NCBI GenBank assembly: GCA_030531505.1
Contig: JAUNNH010000001.1
Span: 62,001 to 126,000, forward strand
Source of the DNA: Eubacteriales bacterium
Lineage (GTDB): Bacteria > Bacillota > Clostridia > Oscillospirales > Oscillospiraceae
Reading direction: 5' to 3'
Length of the DNA: 64,000 bases
Shown here piece after piece: positions 46,055 through 54,078 of this stretch (the first letter of the stretch is position 1; each line of letters starts with the position of its first letter). The notes under the pieces were generated by a model. That model searched no databases and was not told the origin of the DNA. It was given only the letters and a program-made list of their open reading frames with translations. A program made the translations under genes and the position numbers.

Positions 46055-46072
46055 GTAAACTGGGAACCGACC

Positions 46073-47620
46073 ATGGGAGAGGGATTACTGCGTTTTTATC
46101 GGGAACGGCTCCGGGAGAGCTGGAAGATCGCGTTCTTCTCGGCGCTCGCGGTCGGCCTGATCGCCCATTTTTTCAAATTCACGAACTATCTCCCCAATCA
46201 CGACGCGCTGTATTTTACCTATGGTACGCTGGACTATCCGCCGAACGGGCGCTGGCTGCTGCCGCTGGCCTGTATGCTGAGCTCGTACTACGACCTGCCT
46301 TGGCTCAACGGCCTACTGTCCCTCTGCTGGATCGGGCTGACGGCGGCGGTCATCACGGATGTGTTCGGCCTGCGCGGGCGATTCGCCTGCTTTCTGACAG
46401 GCGCACTGCTGGTCAGCTTCCCGGTCGTCACCAACACCTTTTTCTTTGAGTTCACAGCCGACGGTTATATGCTGGCGATGCTGCTGGCCGCGCTCGGCGT
46501 GCGCTTCTCTCTGGTGGGAGAGCGGCGGCCCTGGACGCTTCCGGCGGCGATGCTGTGCATCTGCCTTTCCTGCGGGATCTATCAGGCCTATATCTCCTTT
46601 GCCCTGCTGCTGTCGGTCTGTCATTTCATGCAGGAACTCTTGACCGAGGCGCACAGCGCCCGGGAACGCGGGACCTGGATCGGACGGCAGTTCCTCGTTT
46701 ACGGCGGAGGTCTGCTGCTGTTCTGGCTGGTCTGGCAGCTGATCCTGCGGCTGCGGGGTCTCACGGTCAGCGCTTACCAAGGGATCGATCAGCTGGGGCA
46801 TGTGGGTCCGCAGGCGCTGCTGCACGCGCTCAGGGAGAGCGCGGCTACGCTCGCTCGCTTCTTCCTCGGCGGAAATGTGTTTCGGTATGGGTGGTCTCTT
46901 TATGCTGTTTTGAACCTGGTGTTTCTGCTCTTCCTTGCGGCAATGCTGCTCTACGCGGCAGGAAAGACGCAGCTTTGGAGACGAGCGGGAAGCGTGGCGC
47001 TTTTGCTGCTGTGCCTGCTCCTGCTGCCCCTGTTCGCGTTCATCTGGGCCTTCCTGTCGCCGGGGGTCGGCTACCACATGCTGATGCTCCAGAGCCTCTG
47101 TGTGCCGTATTTGTTCGGCGTCGCGCTCTGTGACCGCTTCGGCACTCCCCGGGTGAGCAGTTTGGCCACGGTTCTTTTCCTTGCCCTGGTCCTGAAGTTC
47201 ACCGTCCAGGCGAACATCTGCTATTATGAAATGGAGCAGTGCATGCGGCGCACCGAGGCCACGGCGACGGAGATGCTGACGCGCATCCACGAGCTGGATG
47301 ACGGTTCCGTTCGCCGGATTGCTTTTCTGGGGGGCGGGGATCAGTCCCTGATGGTGTCCTCCTATACGCCCGCATTGCGTGAGATCACGGTGCACGCGCA
47401 CCAGCTGCGTGAAAACCTGCTCTTCGACAACAACTATGCTGGCCTCTATATGAGGCAGATCATGGGCGTGGACTATAAGTCTGTGGATGAGGAGGAGCTG
47501 CGCGCGCTGGAGGAGAGCGAAGAGACGAAGGGCATGGCGGTTTGGCCTGCGCGCGACTCGCTGCGCCTTGTCGGGGACACGGCGGTGATCCGCCTGCCGG
47601 TCCCGGAGCGGCTCTATTGA
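46073..47620 (+). CDS. GtrII-like membrane glucosyltransferase
   Basis: A 515-residue polytopic membrane protein with about ten to eleven hydrophobic segments. The N-terminal half matches the Glucos_trans_II (GtrII) pattern: NHDALYFTYG, YPPNGRWLLP, and EFTADGYMLAMLLAALG around residues 120-150. Such enzymes move a sugar from a lipid carrier to a surface polymer outside the membrane. The C-terminal 100 residues are soluble. It follows metG closely and has its own terminator. A lipid-linked sugar made by the GT2 enzyme at 52.0 kb could feed it; that link is inference. Confidence 0.8.
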   Translation: MGEGLLRFYRERLRESWKIAFFSALAVGLIAHFFKFTNYLPNHDALYFTYGTLDYPPNGRWLLPLACMLSSYYDLPWLNGLLSLCWIGLTAAVITDVFGLRGRFACFLTGALLVSFPVVTNTFFFEFTADGYMLAMLLAALGVRFSLVGERRPWTLPAAMLCICLSCGIYQAYISFALLLSVCHFMQELLTEAHSARERGTWIGRQFLVYGGGLLLFWLVWQLILRLRGLTVSAYQGIDQLGHVGPQALLHALRESAATLARFFLGGNVFRYGWSLYAVLNLVFLLFLAAMLLYAAGKTQLWRRAGSVALLLLCLLLLPLFAFIWAFLSPGVGYHMLMLQSLCVPYLFGVALCDRFGTPRVSSLATVLFLALVLKFTVQANICYYEMEQCMRRTEATATEMLTRIHELDDGSVRRIAFLGGGDQSLMVSSYTPALREITVHAHQLRENLLFDNNYAGLYMRQIMGVDYKSVDEEELRALEESEETKGMAVWPARDSLRLVGDTAVIRLPVPERLY

Positions 47621-47637
47621 TCGGACTGTCAAGATAA

Positions 47638-47672
47638 GCACTCTGCCCGGGAGAGGCGCAGAGTGCTTTTTG
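47638..47672 (+). terminator. Terminator after GtrII-like gene
   Basis: AGCACTCTGC and GCAGAGTGCT pair around an 11-base loop and are followed by TTTT. Confidence 0.88.
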
Positions 47673-47754
47673 ACGCAGTATGGTCCTCTGACCGGCATAC
47701 GATTCCGGGAGGGAGAAATATGCTCTTTCAAGGCCCGGAAAGCACCGGGACCAC

Positions 47755-47783
47755 TTGTGGAAACGGCAGGGGTATGCTATAAT
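47755..47783 (+). promoter_or_regulatory. Promoter of CobW-GTPase operon
   Basis: TTGTGG and TATAAT are 17 bp apart, 35 bases before the first GTPase gene. Confidence 0.7.
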
Positions 47784-47800
47784 ATTCATTTAGAGAATAT
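47782..47800. promoter_or_regulatory. Operator candidate at CobW operon promoter
   Basis: ATATTC, seven bases, GAATAT is a perfect inverted repeat that begins inside the -10 box and covers the probable transcription start. A repressor here would block initiation; a metal-sensing regulator is a fair guess given the genes. Confidence 0.5.
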
Positions 47801-47818
47801 CGAAAGGAAGGAAGAAAG

Positions 47819-48973
47819 ATGACTAAAATTGATATATTCTCCGGTTTTCTGGGCGCCGGCAAGACGACGCTGATCCGCAAGCTGATCGCGGAGGCCTATC
47901 AGGGCGAGAAGATCGTCCTGATCGAAAACGAGTTTGGCGAGATCGCGATCGACGGCAGCTTTCTGCAGGACGCGGGTGTGGAGATCACCGAGATGAATTC
48001 CGGCTGCATTTGCTGCACACTGGTGGGCGATTTCACGCGCGCGCTGGGCCAGGTCATGGAGCAGTTCCATCCCGACCGCATTCTGATCGAGCCCTCCGGC
48101 GTGGGCAAGCTCTCCGACGTTGCACGGGCCGTCGAGCGCGTTGAAGGCGCGCACATCGGTGCCAAGGTCACGGTCGTGGACGCCGGCAAGTGCAAGATGT
48201 ACATGCGCAACTTCGGCGAGTTCTTCAACGACCAGGTGGCGAGTGCCGATCTGATCGTCCTGAGCCGTACCGACACCGCGAGCGAGGCAAAGGTCCAGAC
48301 CGCGGCCGAGCTGCTCAAGGGCCTGAATCCCACGGCCGGCCTCATCACCACCCCCTGGGACAAGCTGGACGGTGCCATGATCCGGGAGGCCATGGATCAG
48401 AACGGCCTGCGCGCCGAGATGGAGCGCCTCGAGCAGGAGCACCACCATCACGACGACGAAGATGAGGAGCACGAGCACCATCACCATCATCACCACGAAG
48501 ACGGCGAGGAGTGCGACGATCCCGAATGCGAGTGCCACCATCACCACCACGACGAGGATGAGGAGCACGAGCACCATCACCATCATCACCACGAGGACGG
48601 CGAGGAGTGCGATGACCCCGAGTGCGAGTGCCACCATCACCACGATGAGGAGGACGGGGAGCACGAGCACCACCATCACCATCACCACCACGCCGACGAG
48701 GTCTTCACCAGCTGGGGCCAGGAGACCCCGCGCAAGTACAGCGAGGCGGAGCTGCGCGAGATCCTGGGCGAGCTCTCCAACGCCGTCGAGTACGGCATCG
48801 TCCTGCGCGCCAAAGGCATTGTGGATGCGAGCGACGGCGAGTGGCTGTACTTCGACTATGTGCCCGGCGAGACGGATATCCGCCGCGGCCGTGCAGCGGT
48901 GACCGGCCGCTTCTGCGTGATCGGCTCGCATATCCAGGAAGAGGCGTTAAAGGAGCTGTTTAAGATTGGCTAA
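47819..48973 (+). CDS. CobW/G3E GTPase with His-rich metal-binding linker
   Basis: A 384-residue P-loop GTPase of the COG0523 metallochaperone family. Walker A GFLGAGKTT is at 9-17, the family metal motif GCICC at 62-66, and the SRTD stretch takes the NKxD place. Residues 208-291 are a linker with 38 histidines and six cysteines in three repeats (clusters of four to eight His, joined by DEDEEHE and EDGEECDDPECEC). The C-terminal CobW_C domain follows (YGIVLRAKGIVDASDGEWLYF spans its core). Such proteins deliver or store Zn, Co or Ni using GTP. The metal is not fixed by sequence. It overlaps the next gene by eight bases. Confidence 0.9.
   Translation: MTKIDIFSGFLGAGKTTLIRKLIAEAYQGEKIVLIENEFGEIAIDGSFLQDAGVEITEMNSGCICCTLVGDFTRALGQVMEQFHPDRILIEPSGVGKLSDVARAVERVEGAHIGAKVTVVDAGKCKMYMRNFGEFFNDQVASADLIVLSRTDTASEAKVQTAAELLKGLNPTAGLITTPWDKLDGAMIREAMDQNGLRAEMERLEQEHHHHDDEDEEHEHHHHHHHEDGEECDDPECECHHHHHDEDEEHEHHHHHHHEDGEECDDPECECHHHHDEEDGEHEHHHHHHHHADEVFTSWGQETPRKYSEAELREILGELSNAVEYGIVLRAKGIVDASDGEWLYFDYVPGETDIRRGRAAVTGRFCVIGSHIQEEALKELFKIG
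48440..48691 (+). repeat. In-frame repeat encoding the His-rich linker
   Basis: Three imperfect units of about 95 bases made of CAC/CAT runs and GAC/GAG stretches. The repeat is coding throughout, and the two longest units are nearly identical, suggesting recent duplication. Confidence 0.85.
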
Positions 48974-49919
48974 GACACGCGATATACCCGTTTATCTGTT
49001 CACCGGCTTTTTGGAGGCCGGCAAAACGCGCTTCATCCAGGAGACGCTGGAGGACAAGCGCTTCTGCAACGGTGAGCGCACGCTTCTGCTGGTCTGCGAG
49101 GAGGGTGAGGAGGAATATGCCCCCGAGCAGTTCGCGGACCCCGCCGTGTTCATCCGTGTGCTGGAAAGCCAGGAGCAGCTGGACATCGACACGCTCAGCC
49201 GCTTCGTGGAGGAGACCCGGGCCGAGCGCGTGGTCATCGAGTACAACGGCATGTGGATGCTGGACGCGCTCTATGCCGCCATGCCGGAGGGCTGGATGGT
49301 CTATCAGGAGTTCCTCTTTGCCGACGCCGGGACCTTCCTGACCTATAACAGCAACATGCGTCAGTTGGTCTATGACAAGCTGAAGAGCTGTGAGCTGGTG
49401 GTCTTCAACCGTTTTACGCCCGACATGGACAAGATGGCCTTCCACAAGATCGTGCGCGGCGCCTCCCGCCGGGCGGATATCGCCTACGAGGCCCCGGACG
49501 GCAAGGTGGTCTATGACGACATCGAGGACCCGCTGCCCTTCGATCTGGAAGCGCCGGTCGTGGAGATCAAGGACGAGGATTTTGCCCTCTGGTACCGCGA
49601 CATGTCTGAGGAGCCGAAGAAGTACGAGGGCAAGACCGTGCGCTTCAAGTGCCGCGCCCTGGTGCGCAGCAAGCTGCCGAAGGAGACCTTCGTGGTAGGC
49701 CGTCACGTGATGACCTGCTGCGTGGAGGATATCCAGTTTGCCGGGCTGGTCTGCCAGTGGGAGAAAGCGAATACCGTGCGCGACGACAGCTGGATGATCC
49801 TGACCGCGCGCCTGAGCTTCAAGTTCAACCGCGCTTACGGCAAGAAGGGCCCCGTGCTGAGCTATATTGCCAGCGAACCCTGCGAGGCCCCGACGCAGGA
49901 CGTAGCGACCTTCTACTGA
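48966..49919 (+). CDS. CobW-type GTPase fused to YcgQ/DUF1980-like domain
   Basis: A 317-residue fusion. Residues 8-190 look like a CobW/G3E P-loop domain (YLFTGFLEAGKTRF, then VFNRFTPDMD in the NKxD place) but lack the CxCC metal motif. Residues about 203-317 resemble the C-terminal domain of YcgQ (DUF1980/TIGR03943): WYRDMSEEPKKYEGKTVRF, then FVVGRHVMTCCVEDIQFAG. YcgQ and YcgR form a putative metal-linked membrane pair; no YcgR permease is adjacent. It uses a TTG start behind AAAGGAG, overlapping the previous stop. It is probably a partner of the first GTPase. The exact role is unknown. Confidence 0.8.
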   Translation: MAKTRDIPVYLFTGFLEAGKTRFIQETLEDKRFCNGERTLLLVCEEGEEEYAPEQFADPAVFIRVLESQEQLDIDTLSRFVEETRAERVVIEYNGMWMLDALYAAMPEGWMVYQEFLFADAGTFLTYNSNMRQLVYDKLKSCELVVFNRFTPDMDKMAFHKIVRGASRRADIAYEAPDGKVVYDDIEDPLPFDLEAPVVEIKDEDFALWYRDMSEEPKKYEGKTVRFKCRALVRSKLPKETFVVGRHVMTCCVEDIQFAGLVCQWEKANTVRDDSWMILTARLSFKFNRAYGKKGPVLSYIASEPCEAPTQDVATFY

Positions 49920-50572
49920 TGAAGTATCGCTGTCTGGTTTTCGATCACGACGATACCGTCGTCAACAGTACCGCTACGATCCACCACCCCTGCTTCGTCG
50001 AATATCTCCGCCGCTTCTATCCCGGCCGGACCTGCTCGCTCGAGGACTATTTCCGCAAGAACTTCGAGCCCGGCTTTGTCCCGATGTGCCGGGAAGAGTA
50101 CGGCATGGACGACGAGGCGCTGGAGCGGGAGAGCGCGTTCTGGCGCGCCTACGTGGAGGACCATATCCCCCAGGCCTATCCCGGCATCCGGGAGATCATG
50201 GAGCGGCATAAGGCCGCGGGAGGGCTCCTGTGTGTCGTATCGCACTCTTACGACTATAACATTCGCCGGGACTACCGTTCCAACGGCCTGCCGGAACCCG
50301 ATCTGGTCTTCGGCTGGGAACAGCCGCTGGAGCGGCGCAAGCCCGCGACCTGGCCGCTGGAGGAAATCATGCGCCGCTGCGGTCTGGGACCGGAGGAACT
50401 GCTGATGATCGACGATCTCAAGCCCGGCTACGACATGGCTGCGGACGCCGGCGTGGATTTCGCCGCCGTGGGCTGGGCCAATGATATCCCGGAGATCGAG
50501 CGCTTCATGCGCCGCAACTGCCGGTTGTATTTTAAAACGGTGGCAGAGCTTGCCGCCTATCTGGAAGGGTAA
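49919..50572 (+). CDS. HAD-family phosphatase
   Basis: A 217-residue cytoplasmic hydrolase with HAD motif I FDHDDTVVNS (Asp9 nucleophile, Asp11 acid), motif II VVSHSYDYN, motif III lysine in RRKPATWPLEE, and motif IV MIDDLKPGYDMA. It has a helical cap like phosphoglycolate phosphatases. The ATG overlaps the previous stop by one base (TGATG) and the next gene starts three bases after its end, so it belongs to the operon. It could dephosphorylate a sugar phosphate or intermediate for the following glycosyltransferases; substrate unknown. Confidence 0.87.
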   Translation: MKYRCLVFDHDDTVVNSTATIHHPCFVEYLRRFYPGRTCSLEDYFRKNFEPGFVPMCREEYGMDDEALERESAFWRAYVEDHIPQAYPGIREIMERHKAAGGLLCVVSHSYDYNIRRDYRSNGLPEPDLVFGWEQPLERRKPATWPLEEIMRRCGLGPEELLMIDDLKPGYDMAADAGVDFAAVGWANDIPEIERFMRRNCRLYFKTVAELAAYLEG

Positions 50573-50575
50573 GAT

Positions 50576-52048
50576 ATGGAAAAGATCAGCCGTATTCTGA
50601 CTGCCGCGATGCTCGCGATCTTTGGGATGCTGCTGGGTCTGACACTGCTGCTGGGCGGCTGTCAGCCGGAGCATCTTTCGTATTGCGTCGCCTTCGCGCT
50701 CAGCGTGGCGGTGGTGGGCGCCTATACGCTCCTGCAGCGCAGGCCCCGCCCGGCCGTCACGATCTGGGAGCGCCTCGGCAGCCGGGGGACGGCTTTTCTG
50801 CTTTTGAGCGTCTGTTTCGCGGTGCACCTTGCCTGGGTACTGGTTTTCCGTCTGGAGCCCCGGATGGATTACGGGATCTTCTGGAGCATAGCGCAGAACC
50901 TGGCCCGGGGAGAGGAGATCACTGAGCGGCTCCAGGCAGCACTGTTCCCGCATTTCCTGGGCTATTCCACTTTCCTGAGCGTCTTTCTGCGCCTCTTCGG
51001 GGAGAGCGATCTGGTCGCGCCGATCCTGAACGTGATCTTCACGACGCTCTCCGGCCTCCTGCTCTATCACCTGACGCTGCGCTGGCGGGGACAGAATGCC
51101 GCTGCGCTGGCGCTGCTGATCTGGACGCTGCTGCCCTCCAAATTTTTCTATAACGCTATGGTGCTCCCCGACCCCTGGTATACCTGCCTGCTGCTGGCTG
51201 CGCTGTGCCTTGCGGAGTGGGTGGAGGCCAGGCGCCCGAAGACACTTGCGGCTGCCGTGGCGGGCCTCATGGCGGGGCTGCTGCTGGGGCTGGTGCAGGC
51301 GGCGCGCCCGATCGTCGCTGCCGCGCTGAACCTTGGACTGCTGCTCTGGGTGCTGCTTCTGCGCCGGGAGCGTGGACGGGAGGAAGGTCGCCGCTGGAGC
51401 GCTTTCCTGCTTCCGCTGCTCGCTGCCGTGCTGCTGACGGGGGCGCTTTGGTACAGCGGCGCTGCGCAGACGCTGGGCGAGGATCCGGCTCTGGTCCCCG
51501 GCTACAGTATCTTTATCGGGCTCAACCCGGACAGCCTCGGCGCCGATTCCGGCGAGGACCGCGCGATCCTGCGGGAGCTGAGCGAGGAGGAGGGAGCGAG
51601 CGCTGTCTCCGTCCAGAAGCAACTGCTGCAAAAAGCGCGGGAGCGCCTGCACAGCGGGACGATCCCCTTCGGAAAACTCTTTGTCAACAAAATGCGCATT
51701 TTCCTCGGCTGCGATGAGGGCGGCGCCTTCCATTCCCGCGCCGGCCTGCGCGACCGCGCTTATCAGATCCTCGCGCTTTACAGCAACATCTGGTATTACT
51801 CGATCGGCATGTTAGCCTTCTGGGGCGCCTGGCGCCTCTTCCGGGACGGGGAGCGGCGGACGGTGCTGCTGGCGCCGCTGTTTGTCACGGGCCTTTCACT
51901 CACCCAACTGCTTACCGAGGTCGCCGCCCGCTATCATTATGCCGTCCTGCCGATGCTGATCCTCCTGGCCGCCTTCTCCTACACGCGGCCAGTGAAAGCG
52001 GATCCCGTCCTGCCCGCCGAGCCGGAGAAAGGAGCCGACCATGCCTGA
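50576..52048 (+). CDS. GT39/PMT-like membrane glycosyltransferase
   Basis: A 490-residue polytopic membrane protein with about eleven hydrophobic segments. The first outer loop carries PRMDYGIFWSIAQNLARGEE, with the acidic residue typical of GT-C enzymes (ArnT/PMT), and later LPSKFFYNAMVLPDPWYT. It would use polyprenyl-phosphate sugar as donor and modify a surface polymer or protein. It overlaps the GT2 gene by eight bases, a pairing typical of lipid-linked sugar pathways. Confidence 0.78.
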   Translation: MEKISRILTAAMLAIFGMLLGLTLLLGGCQPEHLSYCVAFALSVAVVGAYTLLQRRPRPAVTIWERLGSRGTAFLLLSVCFAVHLAWVLVFRLEPRMDYGIFWSIAQNLARGEEITERLQAALFPHFLGYSTFLSVFLRLFGESDLVAPILNVIFTTLSGLLLYHLTLRWRGQNAAALALLIWTLLPSKFFYNAMVLPDPWYTCLLLAALCLAEWVEARRPKTLAAAVAGLMAGLLLGLVQAARPIVAAALNLGLLLWVLLLRRERGREEGRRWSAFLLPLLAAVLLTGALWYSGAAQTLGEDPALVPGYSIFIGLNPDSLGADSGEDRAILRELSEEEGASAVSVQKQLLQKARERLHSGTIPFGKLFVNKMRIFLGCDEGGAFHSRAGLRDRAYQILALYSNIWYYSIGMLAFWGAWRLFRDGERRTVLLAPLFVTGLSLTQLLTEVAARYHYAVLPMLILLAAFSYTRPVKADPVLPAEPEKGADHA

Positions 52049-53009
52049 GAGACCGACCCTGTATATCGTCATCCCCTGCTACAACGAGCAGGAGGTCCTG
52101 CCTATCACCGCCCCTCAGTTCCGGGACAAGCTCCGGCAGCTCGAGGAGGCGGGGAAGATCAGCGGCGAGAGCCGCGTCCTCTTCGTCAACGACGGCAGCC
52201 GCGACCGGACCTGGGCGATCATCGAGGAGCTCGCGGCCTCCGATCCGCATTTTCTCGGCATCAGCCAGAGCCGCAACCGCGGCCATCAGAATGCCGTGCT
52301 CGCCGGACTCATGGAGGCGAAGGACCGCTGCGACATCACGATCTCCATCGACTGCGACGGCCAGGACGACATCAACGCCATGGACGCGATGGTCGACGCC
52401 TATCTCGACGGCTGCGAGGTGGTGTACGGCGTGCGCTCGAGCCGCGAGACCGATACTTTCTTCAAGCGCTTCACGGCGCAGAGCTTCTATAAGTTCCTCG
52501 CCGCCATGGGCGCGGAGGTCGTCTACAACCACGCTGACTACCGGCTCATCAGCTCCCGCGTGCTCAGGGAGTTCGCCAATTTCCGTGAGGTCAATCTCTT
52601 CCTGCGCGGGCTCGTTCCGCTCGTGGGCTTCAAGAGCACCTCGGTCAGCTACGCCCGTGCCGAGCGTCTGGCGGGGGAGAGCCATTATCCGCTGAAGAAA
52701 ATGATCGCCCTGGCGGTCGACGGCATCACGAGCCTCTCGGTGAAGCCCCTCCGGCTCATCATGGGCTTCGGCCTTATGGTCGCCTTCATCAGCTTCATCG
52801 GCTGCCTTTGGGCGCTGATCACCGCGCTCTGCGGCCGGGCCGTGGCCGGCTGGGCCAGCATGACCTGCATCGTCTGTTTCGTGAGCGGCGTGCAGCTCAT
52901 CTGCCTCGGCATCATCGGGGAGTATATCGGGAAGATTTATATGGAGACCAAACAGCGCCCGCGCTATATCATCAGCGAGCGGACCTGGGAAAACGACACC
53001 AAATCTTAA
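52041..53009 (+). CDS. Polyprenyl-phosphate glycosyltransferase, GT2 (GtrB/DPM-like)
   Basis: A 322-residue enzyme with a GT2 catalytic domain (YIVIPCYNEQ at 8-17, FVNDGSRDRTW at 48-58, metal-binding DCDGQDD at 104-110) and two C-terminal membrane helices (about 235-290), the GtrB/DPM type. It would transfer a sugar from a nucleotide donor to undecaprenyl phosphate on the inner face. The GT-C enzyme immediately upstream and the GtrII-like enzyme at 46 kb are likely users of the product. No GtrA flippase is seen nearby. Confidence 0.9.
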   Translation: MPERPTLYIVIPCYNEQEVLPITAPQFRDKLRQLEEAGKISGESRVLFVNDGSRDRTWAIIEELAASDPHFLGISQSRNRGHQNAVLAGLMEAKDRCDITISIDCDGQDDINAMDAMVDAYLDGCEVVYGVRSSRETDTFFKRFTAQSFYKFLAAMGAEVVYNHADYRLISSRVLREFANFREVNLFLRGLVPLVGFKSTSVSYARAERLAGESHYPLKKMIALAVDGITSLSVKPLRLIMGFGLMVAFISFIGCLWALITALCGRAVAGWASMTCIVCFVSGVQLICLGIIGEYIGKIYMETKQRPRYIISERTWENDTKS

Positions 53010-53067
53010 TAATCCTTAAAAGCGAAAAAAACATCCTTTTTTTGGCGCGGGAGGAAATGCGCGGCCC

Positions 53068-53096
53068 TTGACGAAAAGAGTAAGAAGTTGTATTAT
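53068..53096 (+). promoter_or_regulatory. Promoter of zinc-ribbon protein gene
   Basis: TTGACG and TATTAT are 17 bp apart, 56 bases before the start. Confidence 0.65.
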
Positions 53097-53152
53097 TTTA
53101 ACGAATTCCGGAAAAATCGCGTAAGCCTTATCGATAGAATGGAGGAAGCTGT

Positions 53153-53830
53153 ATGAGCATGATCCCTGAGGTGCAATGCCGCCGCTGCGGCCAGAGCTTC
53201 TCGGCGCTGCGTACCCGCTGCCCGAACTGCGGCACCCGCCGCGTCATGCAGAGCGGGCGTACCCCGGCTGCCACGCCGGGCACTGTAAAAGGAACCGCAT
53301 CTTATGACCGGGCTGAGACGAATACCAGATGGCAGCTGATCTTTGGGCTGATCCTGGTCGTCGCCGTCATCCTCGCCGTGATCGTGATGGTCTCCACCAC
53401 GCTCAACGGGCTGGATAATGAGAATACGCCCTCCCGCCGCTCCCGTTCGACCCCGACACCCGTCGTCGAGACCGAGGACCCGGCACTCTATATCGAGGCT
53501 GCGCCGACCCCATCTCCCACGCCGACCCCGACGGTCGAGGCGATCAAGATTTTCTTCTATGAGACCGAACTCACCGAGGAGAAGGGCGGCTTCACGATGC
53601 ACATGGGCGAGGATCCGCTGACGATCAAGGCCAGCGCCTACCCGGCCGACGTCTTTGCCAACGCCTCCTTCACCTGGTCCACCGCGGACCCGGATTGCCT
53701 GAAGCTCACCCCGAGCGACGACGGCAAGAGCTGCACCTGCGAGATCCTGCAGGCCAAGTCCGGCGGCACGAAGCTGACGGTCACCTGCTTCGGCTTTGAG
53801 TATTCGATCCCCGTGTATCTCGCGAACTGA
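53153..53830 (+). CDS. Zinc-ribbon membrane protein with extracellular domain
   Basis: A 225-residue protein: an N-terminal zinc ribbon (Cys9, Cys12, Cys23, Cys26, spacing CxxC-x10-CxxC), a transmembrane helix at about 62-82, a Thr/Pro-rich extracellular linker (PTPSPTPTPTVE) and an Ig-like beta-sandwich of about 90 residues (FTWSTADPDCLKL with two further Cys, TKLTVTCFGFEYSIPV), similar in texture to BIG2 domains. It is a single-pass protein with a cytoplasmic ribbon. Function unknown. The ATG follows GGAGG; the gene is single, with a strong hairpin behind it. Confidence 0.8.
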   Translation: MSMIPEVQCRRCGQSFSALRTRCPNCGTRRVMQSGRTPAATPGTVKGTASYDRAETNTRWQLIFGLILVVAVILAVIVMVSTTLNGLDNENTPSRRSRSTPTPVVETEDPALYIEAAPTPSPTPTPTVEAIKIFFYETELTEEKGGFTMHMGEDPLTIKASAYPADVFANASFTWSTADPDCLKLTPSDDGKSCTCEILQAKSGGTKLTVTCFGFEYSIPVYLAN

Positions 53831-53850
53831 ACCAGAACGAAACAGAAAGC

Positions 53851-53882
53851 GTCCGGCCCGTCGATCGACGGGCCGGACTTCT
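53851..53882 (+). terminator. Terminator after zinc-ribbon protein gene
   Basis: A perfect 12-bp stem (arm GTCCGGCCCGTC, loop GATC) followed by a short TTCT. Confidence 0.75.
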
Positions 53883-54000
53883 GTATGCCGATGCGCAGCC
53901 TGGTTCGGTTCTGCCGCCCCGGTCTGCGCTGCTCCCCATCCGGTATGTGCGCTGTCCCCCTTGGAGCGGGCAGCGCGTGCGAAGCAGGGAGCTCTCCTCC

Positions 54001-54029
54001 GTCGGCAAAGCCCATTGGACTTTGCCGAC
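54001..54029. repeat. Inverted repeat in intergenic region
   Basis: GTCGGCAAAG and CTTTGCCGAC pair around a 9-base loop. The rest of 53885-54000 holds no recognised gene or signal, although both strands are open. Confidence 0.55.
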
Positions 54030-54030
54030 A

Positions 54031-54064
54031 AAAAAATCGAGCCAGTTCTCTGGCTCGATTTTTT
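54031..54064 (-). terminator. Terminator of nucleoside transporter operon
   Basis: AAAAAATCGAGCCAG pairs with its complement around TTCT, ending in a U-run on either strand. It lies 15 bases after the stop of the last permease gene. Confidence 0.9.
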
Positions 54065-54078
54065 GTTGGGAAAGGGGC

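Noticed and set aside
48440-48691. CRISPR-like spacing of repeats
   Set aside because: The repeat is in frame and encodes the His-rich linker of a GTPase; there are no unique spacers.
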